Assembly (NCBI GenBank): GCA_012837565.1
Contig: DUQY01000174.1
Location: forward strand, 1-7,396
DNA from: Bacteroidales bacterium
GTDB lineage: Bacteria; Bacteroidota; Bacteroidia; Bacteroidales; P3
Reading direction: 5' to 3'
DNA length: 7,396 nucleotides
In this document: positions 5,440-7,396 of the stretch, one piece after another
Layout of the letters: each line of letters opens with the position of its first letter
Position numbering within the stretch: the first letter of the stretch is position 1
Position numbers and translations under genes: made by a program
Notes under the pieces: generated by a model
Databases searched by the model: none
Told to the model about the DNA's origin: nothing
Seen by the model: the letters and a program-made list of their open reading frames with translations, nothing else

Positions 5440-7124
5440 AAAACTATAAACTCTTTATAATTGCTTGCCTAACAGGAGTGTTATTAGCATTAGCTTGGCC
5501 AAGTTATGGATTTGCTCCGCTACTTTTCATTGCTTTTGTTCCAATTCTTTGGGTAGAGAACTATATATCTAATAATAAATCTAAGTTATCTAAGTATGTA
5601 GTATTCAAATATTCATTTGTTAGTTTTTTTATTTTCAATATAATAACATCCTATTGGATATGCTTTGCAACACTTTTCGGTTTGGTTGCACCTATACTTA
5701 ATGCATTATTAGGAGCTTTAGTTTTCCAAATCTACCATATAACAAAGAAGTCATTATTTGATAATAAAAAAGGCTTTCTTATCCTTCCCCTACTATGGAT
5801 ATCAATGGAATACTTGCATTTTCATTGGGAACTCACTTGGCCTTGGATGACCCTTGGCAATGGTTTTTCTACCATGCCTATGCTTATTCAATGGTACGAA
5901 TATACTGGAGTTTTCGGGGGAACCTTTCTAATATTTATTGTTAACTACTTTGCTTATAGAGCTATAAAAGAGATTTGCTTTCACAAGGAAACAGGTAAGC
6001 TGAAAATTGTTGACAAAAAGAGATTTATACTTAATATATCTTATTTCGCAAGCTTGATTATCGTTCCAATTATAATTTCTCTTATAATTTTGAATAACTA
6101 TAAGGATGAAGAAAACCAACCAATTGATGTTGTAGTTCTTCAACCTAACCTTGAGCCTTACGATAACGACTTACAACTTCGCAACTATGAGATAATAGAT
6201 TTGTTAATTTCAATGTCTCAGACCAAAACCGATGATAATACAAGTTTTATTTTAGCACCTGAGGGTTGTTTGGAAGAAAGATTATGGGAAGATCATATAC
6301 AGGAGAATGTCAGTCTTCAAAGGCTTAGTTTATTTCTTGGAGGCTATGAAAAGGCACAAATGATAACAGGTTCATTTACTCGCAAATTACAATCAGAAGA
6401 AGAAAAGGATGAAGCTTCAAGGGAGATTGAAGATGCTCCTAAGCCATATTATTCTGTTTATAATAGTGCTGTACATATTAAAAAAGATAACGATTTTGAG
6501 GTTTACCATAAATCAAAACTTGTTCCTGGAGTTGAAAGACTACCATTTAAGAAATACTTAGGCAAGATATTAGACTTTGCAATTAAATTAGGTAACCTAC
6601 CTGTTGGAACGCTTGCAGTTGATAATCAAAATGATTTCTTTATATCTCAAAGCTCTGGAATTAAAACGACAACACCTATTTGTTATGAATCTGTTTATGG
6701 AGGTTTCGTTGGGCAAAAGGTAAGGGAAGGTGCAGAACTAATCTTTATAATCACTAATGACTCATGGTGGAGAGATACTGAGGGATATAAGCAACACGCC
6801 TCCTATGCTTCCCTTCGTGCAATTGAAACTCGTCGCTATATTGCAAGAAGTGCCAATACAGGAACATCTTGTTTTGTTAATCCAAAAGGAGAGATAAGTC
6901 AGAAAACTAAGTTCTGGACACAAGATGTAATCAAAGCCTCATTAATACCTCAGAAAAACATTACTTTCTATGTTAAATATGGAGATTATATTGCAAGAAT
7001 TTCAGTATTCTCTTCAATCACAATTTTAATAATAGCCCTAGTTTCAGGCTTCTTAAACCGAAGAAAGATAGACCCAAAGACTTTGATAATAAAAGCAACT
7101 GGATTAAAGAAACAAAAGAGTTGA
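5436..7124 (+). CDS. lnt: Apolipoprotein N-acyltransferase
   Basis: A 562-residue inner-membrane enzyme, about 50 residues longer than the E. coli protein. It adds the third acyl chain to the N-terminal cysteine of lipoproteins, the last step after Lgt and Lsp. Hydrophobic segments lie at roughly 5-40, 58-100, 113-130, 155-178 and 200-220, followed by a periplasmic carbon-nitrogen hydrolase domain (about 230-505) and a final membrane helix (about 520-540). The catalytic triad is visible: Glu276 in APEGC, Lys359 in YHKSKLVP and Cys416 in PICYES. Glu367 in GVERLP corresponds to the conserved glutamate of the usual VPFGE loop. ITNDSWW (439-445) and ARSANTGTS (470-478) are typical. A charged insert (about 316-336, rich in Glu) interrupts the hydrolase domain and explains some extra length. 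The ATG overlaps the preceding stop by 4 bp (ATGA). Confidence 0.95.
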   Translation: MKNYKLFIIACLTGVLLALAWPSYGFAPLLFIAFVPILWVENYISNNKSKLSKYVVFKYSFVSFFIFNIITSYWICFATLFGLVAPILNALLGALVFQIYHITKKSLFDNKKGFLILPLLWISMEYLHFHWELTWPWMTLGNGFSTMPMLIQWYEYTGVFGGTFLIFIVNYFAYRAIKEICFHKETGKLKIVDKKRFILNISYFASLIIVPIIISLIILNNYKDEENQPIDVVVLQPNLEPYDNDLQLRNYEIIDLLISMSQTKTDDNTSFILAPEGCLEERLWEDHIQENVSLQRLSLFLGGYEKAQMITGSFTRKLQSEEEKDEASREIEDAPKPYYSVYNSAVHIKKDNDFEVYHKSKLVPGVERLPFKKYLGKILDFAIKLGNLPVGTLAVDNQNDFFISQSSGIKTTTPICYESVYGGFVGQKVREGAELIFIITNDSWWRDTEGYKQHASYASLRAIETRRYIARSANTGTSCFVNPKGEISQKTKFWTQDVIKASLIPQKNITFYVKYGDYIARISVFSSITILIIALVSGFLNRRKIDPKTLIIKATGLKKQKS

Positions 7125-7164
7125 AAATAACGAATTTACATTATTAACAGAAAAAGAATAACCT

Positions 7165-7396
7165 ATGTTTAAAAAAGTACCACATACTTATGTAATTATA
7201 TTCTCTTTAATTGTTCTTGCAGCAATTGCAACTTGGTTTGTTCCTGCTGGCGAATTTATTAGAGAAGCTCAAACAACTGATAGCGGAAAAGTAATTGATG
7301 GAATTGTTCCTGGATCATTTCACCATGTTGACCAAGCTCCTCAGACCTGGCAAATAATGTCTGCCTTCTTTAAAGGGTTTCAAAAAGCTCCTGGAA
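7165..7396 (+). CDS. YfcC-family membrane carrier (5' end only)
   Basis: Partial gene; 77 codons are visible before the window ends. The start is MFKKVPHTYV, followed by one hydrophobic helix (about residues 8-26) and then WFVPAGEF, the recognisable opening of YfcC-family proteins (COG1288, relatives of C4-dicarboxylate and arginine/ornithine carriers). The predicted loop (about 30-62) leads to QIMSAFFKGF, where the next family segment begins. These are polytopic inner-membrane proteins; the substrate is poorly defined and cannot be inferred here. It begins 40 bp after lnt on the same strand. The gap contains no TAnnTTTG box and no obvious terminator, so read-through from the upstream operon is possible. 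The family assignment rests on the N-terminal 77 residues only. Confidence 0.8.
   Translation, partial: MFKKVPHTYVIIFSLIVLAAIATWFVPAGEFIREAQTTDSGKVIDGIVPGSFHHVDQAPQTWQIMSAFFKGFQKAPG

Noticed and set aside
5928..6143. Minus-strand 71-codon open frame inside lnt.
   Set aside because: Asn/Tyr/Ile-rich product of AT-rich antisense sequence; no domain or start signal supports it.
7125..7164. Gap between lnt and the YfcC-family gene, inspected for a terminator or promoter.
   Set aside because: No hairpin with a T-run and no TAnnTTTG box could be found in these 40 bases.

Overview
This AT-rich window looks like a chromosomal housekeeping segment of a Bacteroidota (probably Bacteroidales) genome. 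The reasons are the lack of convincing Shine-Dalgarno sequences before most starts, TAnnTTTG-type -7 boxes in the central intergenic region, a FeoA domain fused to the N-terminus of FeoB, and protein motifs of the type seen in that phylum. The species cannot be named from the sequence.

Left arm, minus strand (1-1345): a long-chain trans-polyprenyl diphosphate synthase (374-1345) is transcribed leftward. It is followed 45 bp later by the 5' part of an exported TlpA/thioredoxin-fold disulfide oxidoreductase (328 to beyond base 1). They probably share one transcript, started from a TACTTTTG box at 1366-1373.

Centre (1346-1766): a 421-bp divergent intergenic region with no gene. It holds the ispB promoter, an exact TAnnTTTG box at 1547-1554 pointing rightward, about four degenerate repeat units with a 21-22 bp period, and two left arms that could each pair with one right arm near 1695-1704. 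This is the only part of the window whose content the genes do not explain.

Right arm, plus strand (1767-7396): a tightly packed operon. It encodes a COG0731-type radical SAM Fe-S protein, then (11-bp gap) an FeoA-FeoB fusion for ferrous iron uptake, then (10-bp overlap) 5-formyltetrahydrofolate cyclo-ligase, then (4-bp ATGA overlap) apolipoprotein N-acyltransferase. After a 40-bp gap comes the beginning of a YfcC-family membrane carrier, cut by the window end. The first two genes fit together, since an iron importer stands beside an enzyme needing a [4Fe-4S] cluster. The folate and lipoprotein genes look like housekeeping functions coupled by translation.

I found no tRNA, rRNA, CRISPR array, insertion sequence or phage gene, and no clearly novel system. 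The most open questions are the central leader region and the unknown substrate of the radical SAM protein.
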